Assembly (NCBI RefSeq): GCF_004011095.1
Contig: NZ_CP028129.1
Coordinates: forward strand, 2,542,001-2,606,000
Reading direction: 5' to 3'
Length of the DNA: 64,000 nucleotides
DNA from: Rathayibacter rathayi
GTDB lineage: Bacteria; Actinomycetota; Actinomycetes; Actinomycetales; Microbacteriaceae
Under the pieces are notes generated by a model. That model had not been told where the DNA came from. It worked only from the letters and a program-made list of their open reading frames with translations, and ran no database searches. Within the stretch, counting starts at the first letter, position 1. Each line of letters opens with the position of its first letter. Below, in pieces: positions 25,039 through 33,228 of this stretch. The position numbers and the translations under genes were made by a program.

Positions 25039-25995
25039 TTAGACCAGGGTGCGGAGGGCCTCGGCGAGCCGGGGATGGGCGAACCTGAAGCCGGCCTCCT
25101 CGAGGCGGGCGGGGACGACCCAGCGGCTCTTCAGCAGCAGCTCAGGCTCAGTGCGGAGGAGGAAAGTCGCGGGCTCGAGGACGAAGCGGGGCGCGGGCAT
25201 GCCGATCCGGCGGCCGACGGCCGACCGGAGCAGTCGCGAGAGTTCGATGTTGTCGCTCGGGTTCGGGGCTGCGAGATTCACCGGCCCCTCCAGATCGGAG
25301 GTCTCGAGGAAGCGGACCGCGCGGTACACGTCCTCGACGTGGATCCAGCTGAAGTGCTGACGGCCGAGGGTGCGCCGGTACTCGTGGTGCACGCCGGCCT
25401 CACGCCGGGAGCGCGTCGAGGGCCACGGCCCGTCGAACTGTGGACCGCCGAGCCCGAGCCGCGCCAGCCGCAGCAGGATCGCCGTCGCCGGTCCGTCGCC
25501 GAGCACGATGGTCATCCGCAGTGCGAGGCGCCGGACGCCGGACGTCTCGCCCGCGAAGAACTCCGACTCCCAGGCCCGTGCGACGTCGACCGAGAAGCCC
25601 TCGCCGAGCACGCCCTCGCCCTCGGTGTTCGCCCGCTCCTCCTCGTGCCGGTAGATCGTGGCGGTGCTCGCGTTCATCCAGACTGGCGGAGGCGTCGGCG
25701 CGGCGGCGACCGCGCGGTGCAGCTCGGCGGTGGTCGCTACCCGAGAGCGGAGGATCTCGGCGCGGTTCGCGGCGGTGTAACGGCAGTCGACGCTTTTGCC
25801 GGCGAGGTTGACCAGGAGCCGAGCGCCGTCGAGAACGCGGGTGATGCCGGCGGTGTCGCCCCAGCGCGCATCGGGCCCGGAGCGGCCGATCCGCCGCGCC
25901 GTCCAACCGTCGGCCGTGAAGCGGTGAGCGAGGTCGGTCCCGAGGAACCCGCTCGCTCCGGCGAGGACGACGACGGGCCGGTCGGTGCTGCTCAT
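25039..25995 (-). CDS. TIGR01777-type NAD-dependent epimerase with DUF1731 domain
   Basis: The protein has 318 residues from ATG 25995. VVLAGASGFLGTDLAHRF is the Rossmann motif of extended SDRs. LVNLAGKSVDCRYTAANRAEI and WMNASTATIYRH are the family markers of the SDR39U1/YfcH group. The C-terminal 45 residues (GMPAPRFVLEPATFLL and following) are DUF1731. The substrate is unknown for the family. It is convergent with purD with 29 bp between the stops. Confidence 0.88.
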   Translation of the reverse strand: MSSTDRPVVVLAGASGFLGTDLAHRFTADGWTARRIGRSGPDARWGDTAGITRVLDGARLLVNLAGKSVDCRYTAANRAEILRSRVATTAELHRAVAAAPTPPPVWMNASTATIYRHEEERANTEGEGVLGEGFSVDVARAWESEFFAGETSGVRRLALRMTIVLGDGPATAILLRLARLGLGGPQFDGPWPSTRSRREAGVHHEYRRTLGRQHFSWIHVEDVYRAVRFLETSDLEGPVNLAAPNPSDNIELSRLLRSAVGRRIGMPAPRFVLEPATFLLRTEPELLLKSRWVVPARLEEAGFRFAHPRLAEALRTLV

Positions 25996-26141
25996 CGCTC
26001 CATCGTGCCGCACGCGCACCGAACGCGGACGAACGGCTCGGCGGCCGGGTCCGTCGTTCTTCGCGGATCGTCGGGTCCGGATCCTCGAGCAGCCGCGCCG
26101 CCGCAAGCCGCGCCCCTCGTCCGCCCGTCACCGAAGGACGC

Positions 26142-26227
26142 TATCCCCCCTCCGCGAGATGCCACTTGTGAGGGCGACACGCCGGGCGGGGCGCGCACAA
26201 GTGGCATCTCGCGGAGAGGAGGGGGAT
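26142..26227. repeat. palindromic element, copy 2
   Basis: Identical 18-bp arms at 26153-26170 and 26196-26213, with core AGGGCGACACGCCGGGCGG. The symmetry extends outward as CCCCCTCC / GGAGGGGG. It lies at the broken 3' end of the next pseudogene. Confidence 0.9.
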
Positions 26228-26495
26228 CCGACCGGCCACGTAGCCGCCGCAGTAGTACGCGACGAGGAGGATCACCAGCAGCGCCGATTGCGGTGACGAG
26301 CGCGGTCAGGAGGACCGCGAGCCCGGTGGCTGCGAGCCAGCCGAAGAAGGCGCAGCCGATCGTGAAGCCGCCACAGCGGTCGCGCTCGCGCTGGTGGATG
26401 TCCTTCTGGGTGGCGGCGCGGGCCTGCGTCGCCTCGGCCGAGTCAGGGGCGACGGGCGCGCAGTGCTCGGGCGACGAGTGGGCGGAGTCGGATCC

Positions 26496-26560
26496 GGCGC
26501 GGTCCGCAGAAGCGGCGCGGTCCGCAGAAGCGGCGCGGTCCGCAGAAGCGGCGCGGTCCG
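26496..26560 (-). repeat. 18-bp tandem repeat (3.6 copies)
   Basis: The unit GGCGCGGTCCGCAGAAGC, 18 bp, is repeated exactly three times plus a partial copy. It keeps the reading frame and encodes ADRAAS on the minus strand. Confidence 0.9.
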
Positions 26561-26568
26561 CTCCCGCA

Positions 26569-26582
26569 CCCCCCCCCCCCCC
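26569..26582 (-). repeat. homopolymer of 14 C (G on the coding strand)
   Basis: Fourteen identical bases lie inside the N-terminal coding region of the membrane pseudogene, a likely hot spot for slipped-strand frameshifts (or an assembly error). Confidence 0.85.
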
Positions 26583-26849
26583 GGCCGAGTCGATGCGCAC
26601 CGCGCCGCCCGCCGCCGCGCCCTCTGCTCGCCGCGGCAGACCACCGTCAGCCGGATCCCTGTCTGTCGTGCTCATGTCGAACCTCCTGGCCGAGCGCACC
26701 GGAGTGGGGCGACTCGATCAGTCAAGACCCGGGCATCCGTCGCTGTCGCGGGCTTGACGACCCGACAGCGCACCCAAGCCGTCAACCCCCTGCGCCCTCT
26801 CCCGCCCACCCGCTTGCATGGGCTGACCGACAACAAGAGAGGGAGAGTC

Positions 26850-27689
26850 ATGACTCCGGAGTCCCCCGAGCAGACACCGCCCGGCACCGAGGCCGAGCTG
26901 ACGCCGAAGGCCGACCACGGCGAGACGAGTTACACCGGCAACGGTCGTCTCCGCGGGAAGGTCGCCCTCGTCACGGGCGCCGACAGCGGCATCGGCAAAG
27001 CCGTCGCGATCGCGTTCGCGCGCGAGGGCGCCGACATCGCGATCTCGTACCTCGACGAGCACGACGACGCCGAGGACACCGCGACCTGGGTCCGGGAGGC
27101 GGGCCGCGAGGCGCTGCTGCTCCCCGGCGACCTGCAGGACCCGGCGCACTGCCGCTCCGTCGTCGCCGAGACCGTCGAGCGCTTCGGCCACCTCGAGGTG
27201 CTCGTCAGCAACGCCGCCTTCCAGATGAGCCGCGAGGGCGTCACCGACATCCCGGACGAGGAGTGGGACCGCACGCTCGCGACCAACATCAGTGCCTACT
27301 TCCACCTCGTGAAGTCGGCGCTCCCGCACCTGAAGGAGGGCGCCTCGATCATTGCGACGAGCTCGGTGCAGTCCGACCAGCCGTCATACCAGCTGCTGCC
27401 GTACGCCGCCACGAAATCGGCCATCCTCAGCCTCACCGCCTCGTTCGCGCAGGCACTCGGAGAGAAGGGCATCCGCGCCAATTCCGTCGCACCGGGACCG
27501 ATCTGGACGCCGCTCATCCCCTCGACGATGCCGCAGGAGGCGGTCGCCGAGTTCGGCGAGCAGGTCCCGCTAGGCCGCCCCGGCCAGCCGGCCGAGGTCG
27601 CTCCCGCGTACGTCCTCCTCGCCTCCGACGAGGCGAGCTACATCAGCGGGTCGACGATCGCCGTCACCGGCGGTAAGCCGATCCTCTGA
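26850..27689 (+). CDS. SDR-family oxidoreductase
   Basis: The protein has 279 residues; GGGAGAG precedes ATG. ALVTGADSGIGKAVAIAFAREGADI is the NAD(P)-binding motif and LVSNAAFQM replaces the usual NNAG. The catalytic Ser, Tyr and Lys are in IIATSSVQSDQPSYQLLPYAATKSAIL. The N-terminal 40-residue extension (PESPEQTPPGTEAELTPKAD) and the GP-I-WTPLIPSTMP segment place it in the glucose/ribitol dehydrogenase-like group known from Bacillus general stress proteins. A paralogue lies at 43145-44065. Confidence 0.93.
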   Translation: MTPESPEQTPPGTEAELTPKADHGETSYTGNGRLRGKVALVTGADSGIGKAVAIAFAREGADIAISYLDEHDDAEDTATWVREAGREALLLPGDLQDPAHCRSVVAETVERFGHLEVLVSNAAFQMSREGVTDIPDEEWDRTLATNISAYFHLVKSALPHLKEGASIIATSSVQSDQPSYQLLPYAATKSAILSLTASFAQALGEKGIRANSVAPGPIWTPLIPSTMPQEAVAEFGEQVPLGRPGQPAEVAPAYVLLASDEASYISGSTIAVTGGKPIL

Positions 27690-27731
27690 CCCCCCTCCGG
27701 CAGGGCAGCACTCGCCCGCAGGATTCCGCGA

Positions 27732-27737
27732 TAGGTT
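27732..27737 (+). promoter_or_regulatory. -10 hexamer TAGGTT of the polyketide synthase operon (leaderless)
   Basis: TAGGTT ends 7 nt before the GTG chosen as the start of the type III PKS gene. Confidence 0.4.
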
Positions 27738-27744
27738 TTTGCAG

Positions 27745-28860
27745 GTGAGCGTCCATATACGCAGCATCGAGACGGCGGTGCCGGGCACGGTCCTGCACCA
27801 GCCGGAGGCCCGCGATCTCTTCGCGTCCCAACCCGCAATGACCCGCCTCGGGTCCCGCCTGATCGGCGCGGCCTTCGGCGCGTCCGGGATCGACACCCGC
27901 AGCACGGTGGTCGACGAACTCGACCGGGTCCCACGGGAGGGCGAGAGCGTCTTCTACGACACCGCGTCGAACCGGGTGCTCAACCCAGGGACGGCAGCGC
28001 GCAACGCCGTCTACACCGAGCGCGCCCCCGATCTCTTCACGGAGGCGGCCCGCCGCGCCCTCGACGCCGCATCAATGAGCGCCGAGGACGTCACGCATGT
28101 GGTCACCGTCTCGTGCACCGGCTTCTACGCTCCCGGGCCGGACTACCAGCTCGTGCGCCGCCTAGACCTCGCTGCGTCGACACAGCGCTTCCACCTCGGC
28201 TTCATGGGCTGCTACGGCGCCTTTCCCGGACTCCGCGCCGCTCGTCAGTTCTGCGAGGCCGATCCGGAGGCGGTGGTCCTCGTCGTCGCGGTGGAGCTGT
28301 GCAGCATCCACCTCACCAGCTCGAACGACCCGGAGCAGATCGTCGCGACCTCCGTCTTCGCCGACGGTGCAGCAGCGGCCGTCGTCACCGCCCGCGAGGC
28401 CGCACCGGGTACCGCGGTGCTCGAGCTCGACGCGCTCGCCACGACGCTCACCGACGAGGGCGAGACCGAGATGGCGTGGACGATCGGTGACCACGGCTTC
28501 ACGATGCGGCTGAGCACGTACGTGCCCTCGATCATCGGCGCGAACATCGAGGCGGCTGTCGCCCCGCTGCTCGCGGACGCCGGGGTCGAGCGCAGCGGCG
28601 TGCAGCGCTGGGCCATCCACCCCGGCGGGCGCAGCATCCTCGACAAGGTGCAGTCCTCACTCGCGCTGAGCGACGAGCAGCTGGCGCCGTCGCGGGAGGT
28701 GCTGCGCACCAACGGCAACATGTCGAGCGCGACGGTCCTCTTCATCCTGCGGCGCCTGCTGCACGGCGAGGCTGTCGACGGCGAGCGGATCGGCGCGATG
28801 GCGTTCGGCCCCGGCCTCACCGTCGAGCTCGCGCTGCTGACCAAGCGGGGTGGGGAGTGA
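27745..28860 (+). CDS. type III polyketide synthase
   Basis: About 371 residues from GTG 27745. The thiolase-fold active site is complete: Cys124 in VTVSCTGFYAPG, His292 in WAIHPGGRSILD and Asn325 in RTNGNMSSAT. The C-terminal GFGPGLTVE loop is present as AFGPGLTVE. Such enzymes condense malonyl-CoA on an acyl starter to give alkyl-pyrones or resorcinols. It is the first gene of a tightly overlapping three-gene operon with a methyltransferase and a membrane protein, which suggests a methylated lipophilic product placed in the membrane. Confidence 0.94.
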   Translation: MSVHIRSIETAVPGTVLHQPEARDLFASQPAMTRLGSRLIGAAFGASGIDTRSTVVDELDRVPREGESVFYDTASNRVLNPGTAARNAVYTERAPDLFTEAARRALDAASMSAEDVTHVVTVSCTGFYAPGPDYQLVRRLDLAASTQRFHLGFMGCYGAFPGLRAARQFCEADPEAVVLVVAVELCSIHLTSSNDPEQIVATSVFADGAAAAVVTAREAAPGTAVLELDALATTLTDEGETEMAWTIGDHGFTMRLSTYVPSIIGANIEAAVAPLLADAGVERSGVQRWAIHPGGRSILDKVQSSLALSDEQLAPSREVLRTNGNMSSATVLFILRRLLHGEAVDGERIGAMAFGPGLTVELALLTKRGGE

Positions 28861-29567
28861 CTCCGCGCGCGCCTCTCGCACCAAGCCTGCGCCAGCGCGA
28901 GGTCTGGGAGCAGGAGCTGATGGACGACCCGAACTGCGACCGGGCCCTCCTCGACGCGACCTACGCCCGCTTCGGCACAGTGAACCGGCTTGTCTCGGGC
29001 TGGCGGAACCTCTACCGCTCGCGGGTGCGCCCGCTGCTGCGCCACGATGCGCCGTTCCGCCTGCTCGACATCGGCTCCGGAGGCGGCGACGTCGCCCGCT
29101 CCCTGGCGGCGTGGGCCCGCGACGACGACCTGCGCCTGACGATCACCGCCGTCGATCCGGACGAGCGCGCCTGCGCCTTCGCCACCTCGACCCCCGCCCC
29201 GCCCGGCGTTGAGTTCCGCCGTGCGAGTAGCGCCGACCTGGTCGCCGAGGGCGAGCACTTCGACCTGGTGACCTCCAACCAGGTGCTCCACCACCTCTCC
29301 CGGGAGGCGCTCGCCGCGCTCCTCGCCGACAGCGAGCGGCTGGCTCCGCGGGCTCTGCACAACGACATCGAACGCTCGCGGCTGGCCTACACGGCCTACC
29401 TGCTGGCGACGCGGCCGATCGCGGCGGGCTCCTTCCTCCACTACGACGGCTCACTCTCGGTGCGCCGCAGCTTCACCGCCGCTGAACTGCGGGCAGTCGC
29501 GCCCGAAGGGTGGCGGGTCGAGCGCGCGGCTCCCCACCGATTGCTGCTTGCGCGGGCTGGAGTGTGA
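28857..29567 (+). CDS. class I SAM-dependent methyltransferase
   Basis: The protein has 236 residues, starting at a GTGA overlap with the PKS stop. LLDIGSGGGDVARSLAAWA is the SAM-binding motif I and VDPDERAC motif II. FDLVTSNQVLHHLSREALAALL matches the methyltransferase partner usually found next to bacterial type III PKS genes. The probable role is to O- or C-methylate the polyketide. Translational coupling with both neighbours is clear from 4-bp overlaps. Confidence 0.9.
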   Translation: MTPRAPLAPSLRQREVWEQELMDDPNCDRALLDATYARFGTVNRLVSGWRNLYRSRVRPLLRHDAPFRLLDIGSGGGDVARSLAAWARDDDLRLTITAVDPDERACAFATSTPAPPGVEFRRASSADLVAEGEHFDLVTSNQVLHHLSREALAALLADSERLAPRALHNDIERSRLAYTAYLLATRPIAAGSFLHYDGSLSVRRSFTAAELRAVAPEGWRVERAAPHRLLLARAGV

Positions 29568-29956
29568 GCGCAGTGGGTCCCCGCTGGCTGCGCGCGGCGG
29601 CCGTGAGTTACTGCGCCAACTGCGCCCTCGGCACCGCGGTCGCCGCTGGAGCGCTCCGCACGGGTCGTTGGCACTGGATTCACCACGCGCTCTACCTCTG
29701 CACGTCAACGCTGACGGCCTTCGCCTGGGCGACGCTGCACAGATCGGATCCAGCTGCCGCGGCCGCACTGGCGCCGGCGGCCGTACCGCTGGCGGTGATC
29801 CCCTTCGCGGGGACGCACGGACGCCGGCACCCGGTGATCGCGCTGGCCGCGGCTCCGTTTATCGTCGCCGCGCTGCTGCGGGTGCGGCGGCGGGCTCGCG
29901 CGCGGCGATGCGGTGTGTTGGGGCGGCTCGGGAGCGGTGCAACGGCCCGGCGCTGA
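29564..29956 (+). CDS. small membrane protein of the type III PKS operon
   Basis: The protein has 130 residues and starts with a GTGA overlap on the methyltransferase stop. It has four short hydrophobic segments (about 8-28, 40-60, 65-82 and 88-105) and a strongly basic C-terminus (RVRRRARARRCG). No known domain is recognised. Position and coupling suggest that it serves the polyketide pathway, for example holding the enzymes at the membrane or aiding product placement; that is inference. It is followed by a long inverted repeat. Confidence 0.75.
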   Translation: MSAVGPRWLRAAAVSYCANCALGTAVAAGALRTGRWHWIHHALYLCTSTLTAFAWATLHRSDPAAAAALAPAAVPLAVIPFAGTHGRRHPVIALAAAPFIVAALLRVRRRARARRCGVLGRLGSGATARR

Positions 29957-29990
29957 CGGACTCGGCGGGGCGCCGACCGACCGGTCGCAG

Positions 29991-30058
29991 CACAACGTCG
30001 GCTGAGACGCCTCCTCATCCACCATCGTGGATGACACCCACTCACAGCCGACGTTGTG
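29991..30058. repeat. 68-bp inverted repeat with a nested hairpin
   Basis: CACAACGTCGGCTG at 29991-30004 pairs with 30045-30058, and an inner CATCCAC/GTGGATG hairpin lies at 30016-30033. It sits between the convergent PKS operon and a small membrane gene. Confidence 0.8.
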
Positions 30059-30074
30059 TCGGACTCCGCCGCCC

Positions 30075-30263
30075 CTAGCGCGGAGATTCGCGATCGGCGC
30101 GCCAGGAGCGCAGCGCCTGCCAGCCGGCGATCGCGAGGATGAGGGCGCCGCAGAGCATCGTGAGCAGGTTCGGCACCGAGAAGCCGGTAGTCGCGACCGA
30201 GTTGATGCCCGCGCCGAGCACGAACACACCGCCGAGAAGGTAGAAGATGACCCTCGTCTTCAC
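30075..30263 (-). CDS. 62-residue membrane protein
   Basis: It starts at GTG with GTGGAA upstream. Two helices ([19 protein letters not shown] and [19 protein letters not shown]) are joined by a short turn, and the tail is basic ([11 protein letters not shown]). No domain is recognised. It stands alone, transcribed toward the inverted repeat that ends the PKS operon. Confidence 0.65.
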   Translation of the reverse strand: MKTRVIFYLLGGVFVLGAGINSVATTGFSVPNLLTMLCGALILAIAGWQALRSWRADRESPR

Positions 30264-30487
30264 CGTTCCACCACTTTCTTCGAGCCTGCACAGGACCCTC
30301 GATGCTACCGCCTGCGCCCGGGACGAGCGCGGACGCGATGGCCACCGTCGAAGCGCCAGCAGCGCCTCCTCGCCTTTTCCGGTCTACGCCCATATTTGTG
30401 AAGGAGCAACCTCGCAATCAGGGGATGAGGGTGCCGCGCGATGGCTGCCGCTCCCTCGCACTCGGCGGATCGGGGCAGGATCGAGGC

Positions 30488-31291
30488 ATGGAGTTCCTCG
30501 ATGTCGTCCGGCGCCGGAAGACCACCAATGGCGCGTTCCTACCCGATCCCGTCTCCGAGGAGCACCAGCGGCTCCTGATGGAGGTGGCCGGACGGGCCCC
30601 CTCGCAGCTGAACAGCCAGCCGTGGCGGTTCGTGCTCGTCGAGGAGCGCGAGACCATCGACCGGATCGCGGCGATCAGCGGCGAGAGCATGACCACCGCG
30701 ATGTCCAACGGCACGTTCTTCGAGCGCTACAAGCCCTACTTCCGCTTCAGCAGCGAAGAGATGGAGCAGCGGCGCGACGGAATGCTGTTCGACAAACTGC
30801 CCGCGCCGCTGCGCCCCTTCACCAAGCAGGTCTTCACCAAGCGCGGCCAGTTCCTGATGAACTCCCTCCGCGTCCCACAGACCCTCGGCGAGGAGAACCG
30901 CCGGCTCGTCGCGGGTTCGCCGCTGCTGCTCGGGGTGATGCTCGACCGCTCCGAGTACCGGCCGGGCGAGCTCTCCTCCTTCTACTCGGTGTTCAGCATG
31001 GGCGCCGCGCTGGAGAACGTCTGGCTGAGCACGGTCGAGCTGGGGATGGGGATCCAGTTCGTCTCGTTCCCGATGGAGGTGCCGGGGGCGTGGGCGCGGA
31101 TCGAGTCGCTGCTCGCCGTACCTGACGAGCTGGAGCTGATGGCGGTGTACCGGCTGGGCTACCTGCCTCCGGAGCAGCGGCGGCCGGCGATCGACTGGTC
31201 CTCGCACCAGCGGAAGCTGGCGTCGCAGTACGTGTTCCGCGGCACCTGCGCAACGCCGCAGGAGGGGTGGGACGCACCGACCGGGCGGTGA
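30488..31291 (+). CDS. nitroreductase-family protein
   Basis: The protein has 267 residues. The start [20 protein letters not shown] and the FMN-binding [15 protein letters not shown] are nitroreductase family features (usual form: RAPSGxNxQPW). EGVGI is replaced by [14 protein letters not shown] near residue 190. It probably uses FMN and NAD(P)H to reduce nitro compounds or quinones. The frame is open for 62 codons upstream without homology, so the internal ATG is preferred. Confidence 0.88.
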   Translation: MEFLDVVRRRKTTNGAFLPDPVSEEHQRLLMEVAGRAPSQLNSQPWRFVLVEERETIDRIAAISGESMTTAMSNGTFFERYKPYFRFSSEEMEQRRDGMLFDKLPAPLRPFTKQVFTKRGQFLMNSLRVPQTLGEENRRLVAGSPLLLGVMLDRSEYRPGELSSFYSVFSMGAALENVWLSTVELGMGIQFVSFPMEVPGAWARIESLLAVPDELELMAVYRLGYLPPEQRRPAIDWSSHQRKLASQYVFRGTCATPQEGWDAPTGR

Positions 31292-31623
31292 CGGGCATCC
31301 GGAGTGACGGGGCCGGCCCGGCGAGGCGCCGAGGGCTCACCGCGGCGTCGGCTCGCAGAACGGCGTCCGGCTCGCGGAATCGCCCCGATCCGGGGTGCCC
31401 GAGGCGCTTCCGCGAACCGACAATCCGGAACGGAGCATCGACGCGGCCGATGCACCTCGGCTAAAGTGGCGCGCAGTGCCCTCGAATGGGAGGTCTCCCC
31501 TCCGCAGGAGGGTCAATGGGGGTGCGGCGTGTCTCCCGCCCGATTCCGCCCAGCGGGGAGTCGAGCGGATACCGTCGCCGAGGAGCCGGTCGCCAGGGGC
31601 GGCCCGATGAACGAAGGGGGCCC
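31292..31623. other. intergenic region upstream of the first DUF7882 gene
   Basis: It holds no convincing coding frame. An imperfect direct repeat of about 16 bp (GGCTCGCAGAACGGCGTC / GGCTCGCGGAATCG) lies near 31347-31384. GAAGGGGG just before GTG 31624 is the ribosome site of the next gene. Confidence 0.4.
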
Positions 31624-31941
31624 GTGGCCACGCTCATCTACGGACCGCAGAACCTCGAGATCGAATTCGAGGAGCGCGTCCTCGCGCACCTGAAGGTCGC
31701 CGTCCTGTCAAAGCTGCGCCGCAACGAAGCGTTCTCGCTCTCGTGGCTGGAGGACGCCTCGACCGGCCACGGCCGCAGCTCGGTCTGGCTGCACCCGTCG
31801 GTGCCGCTGCACTTCCGCTTCGCCGAGGCGCACCAGCCCAAGCTCAACCGCGCGTGGATAGAGCAGATGCTCGGCCTCGCCAGCATGCACGGCGAGCTCT
31901 CCGTCCTGCCGGAGCCCGAGGAGCAGCGCCAGGGCTCCTGA
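31624..31941 (+). CDS. DUF7882-type small protein, copy 1
   Basis: The protein has 105 residues. Family features are the N-terminal LIYGPQNLEIEFEERVLAHL, the central SKLRRNEAFSLSW, then SSVWLHPSVPLHFRF and LNRAWIEQML. Some databases label this family ATP-dependent DNA ligase; the sequence has no ligase motif and is far too short, so that label is wrong. Two paralogues occur at 38866 and 46687, both with the pattern E/D-DRxLAHLQ-x-V-I-x-x-K/R-x-R-R. The function is unknown. This copy lacks the small overlapping partner gene seen in the other two. Confidence 0.85.
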   Translation: MATLIYGPQNLEIEFEERVLAHLKVAVLSKLRRNEAFSLSWLEDASTGHGRSSVWLHPSVPLHFRFAEAHQPKLNRAWIEQMLGLASMHGELSVLPEPEEQRQGS

Positions 31942-32058
31942 GTTCCGTTGCCTCGCGGTCGCACGGTCGTCAACCTCGTCCCCTCTGCCGGGGGTGCGAA
32001 GTACGGTCAAGAAGACGTCCCCGGAATCATCGGGGGACGTCGACGGACGGAGACGACC

Positions 32059-32430
32059 ATGACGAGCACCGCGCGAGCGACGGGTCTGCCCACCCTCACG
32101 CCGGTGCGGCCGCCTCGCAAGGAGCAGCCGATCGAGCCGCGCCGCGAGCCCGACTCCGCGTCCGGCGACTCCCGGCCCGTCATCGGCTGCCGGATCGACG
32201 TCAGCGGCCGGTCCTTCGTGGTCGAGCTCGACATGGCCGGCATTTTCCTACGTCAAGTGCGCCGGAGCCTGCGAGAGGGCGAGGGTGGGCTCGTGCTGCT
32301 GCGCCACGTCGAGGGGATCGAGATGATCCCGTTCTCGCGGGTCACCCCCTTTGACGTCTCGGACATCGTTTGCCCCGCCGGCGTCGAGCCCGCCGATGCG
32401 CGCGCTGCTCTGGGGCTGCGTCGCCGCTGA
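32059..32430 (+). CDS. small protein of unknown function
   Basis: The protein has 123 residues from ATG 32059, with GGAG 6 nt before it. The first 50 residues are disordered and basic/proline rich. The rest looks folded (VIGCRIDVSGRSFVVELD, then FLRQVRRSLREGEGGLVLLRHVEGIE), with alternating hydrophobic residues that suggest a small alpha/beta domain. No family is recognised. Its distance from the flanking genes suggests its own transcript. Confidence 0.6.
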   Translation: MTSTARATGLPTLTPVRPPRKEQPIEPRREPDSASGDSRPVIGCRIDVSGRSFVVELDMAGIFLRQVRRSLREGEGGLVLLRHVEGIEMIPFSRVTPFDVSDIVCPAGVEPADARAALGLRRR

Positions 32431-32487
32431 CGATCCTCGGGGGTGGCGTGGATCGACGGCCGGGAGGCGCGTGGGGAGGTCGCTGGC

Positions 32488-32493
32488 TAGCCT
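32488..32493 (+). promoter_or_regulatory. -10 hexamer TAGCCT of the dsbA-like gene (leaderless)
   Basis: The hexamer ends 6 nt before ATG 32500 and no Shine-Dalgarno sequence lies between them. Confidence 0.45.
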
Positions 32494-32499
32494 GGTGCG

Positions 32500-33225
32500 A
32501 TGAGCAGACCTCACCCCTCCGTCATCGCCCTTGAGGCCAGGCTGCGTCGCACCCGTATCCTCCTCGTCGCCGTCATCGCCGTGGCCCTCTTCCTCGGAGT
32601 CGTCGCGCTCGGTCAGGCGGGCTCCGCGTCGAGTCCGCTTGCCGCCCCCTCCCCCGCCGCAGCCGCCGCGCAGCGGCCGAGCATCGAGCGACGCGACGCC
32701 GCGGATCCGGCTGCGATCGGCGCCCTCGACGCTCCCGTCGTCCTCACCGAGTGGACCGACCTGCGCTGCCCCTTCTGCGCGCAGTTCGGCCGCGAGACGC
32801 TGCCGACGCTGGTGCACGAGTACGTCGACACCGGCAAGGTCCGGATCGAGTTCCGCGACGTCGCGTTCTTCGGCGAGCAGTCCGACCAAGCCTCGGTCGC
32901 CGCGCGTGCCGCGGGACGGCAGGGCCTGTTCGCCGCCTACCTCGACACTGTGTTCCGCGCTGCGCCGGAGTCGGGCCACCCGGACCTGCCGCGCGAGAAA
33001 CTGCTCGACTTCGCGCGCGACGCGCAGGTCCCCGATCTCGCCCGGTTCGAGGCCGACCTCGACGACCCCGCGCTCCTCGCCGCGGTGAAGCAGGACACGG
33101 TGGACGCACAGCGACTCGGCGCGACCAGCGTCCCCTTCTTTGCTGCCTCCGGCACCGCCGTCTCGGGCGCGCAGCCGATCGAGCGCTTCCGCACCTTCCT
33201 CGACGCCGCTCTCGCCGGCGCCTGA
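32500..33225 (+). CDS. membrane-anchored DsbA/thioredoxin-like oxidoreductase
   Basis: The protein has 241 residues with an N-terminal membrane anchor (about 20-42) and an Ala/Pro-rich spacer. The DsbA-like domain (about 70-240) has the active site CPFC in TDLRCPFCAQFGRETLP and the cis-proline loop GATSVPFF. It acts outside the membrane on cysteines of exported proteins. The next gene starts 3 nt downstream and encodes a CcdA-type electron carrier, the usual partner that would keep the CxxC reduced. Confidence 0.92.
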   Translation: MSRPHPSVIALEARLRRTRILLVAVIAVALFLGVVALGQAGSASSPLAAPSPAAAAAQRPSIERRDAADPAAIGALDAPVVLTEWTDLRCPFCAQFGRETLPTLVHEYVDTGKVRIEFRDVAFFGEQSDQASVAARAAGRQGLFAAYLDTVFRAAPESGHPDLPREKLLDFARDAQVPDLARFEADLDDPALLAAVKQDTVDAQRLGATSVPFFAASGTAVSGAQPIERFRTFLDAALAGA

Positions 33226-33228
33226 CCG

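Larger units (their letters stand above)
26228..26675 (-). pseudogene. actinobacterial membrane protein gene, frameshifted and cut off at the palindromic element
   Basis: ATG 26675 has a perfect AGGAGG 6 nt upstream. The product starts with a disordered region carrying a 14-G tract (five glycines) and four ADRAAS repeats. RERDRCGGFTIGCAFFGWLA and a membrane helix (ATGLAVLLTALVTAIGAA) follow. The reading frame then shifts near 26293; in the +1 frame the sequence continues as ALLVILLVAYYCGGYVAGRI, a second helix typical of these proteins. The remaining helices are absent: the coding look ends where the palindromic element begins. The gene is therefore both frameshifted and truncated. The family is recognised from memory only. 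Confidence 0.6.

Noticed and set aside
31624-31941. ATP-dependent DNA ligase label for the DUF7882 proteins
   Set aside because: 105 residues, with no KxDG motif and no OB fold; the real ligase remnant in the window is at 34670-36535.
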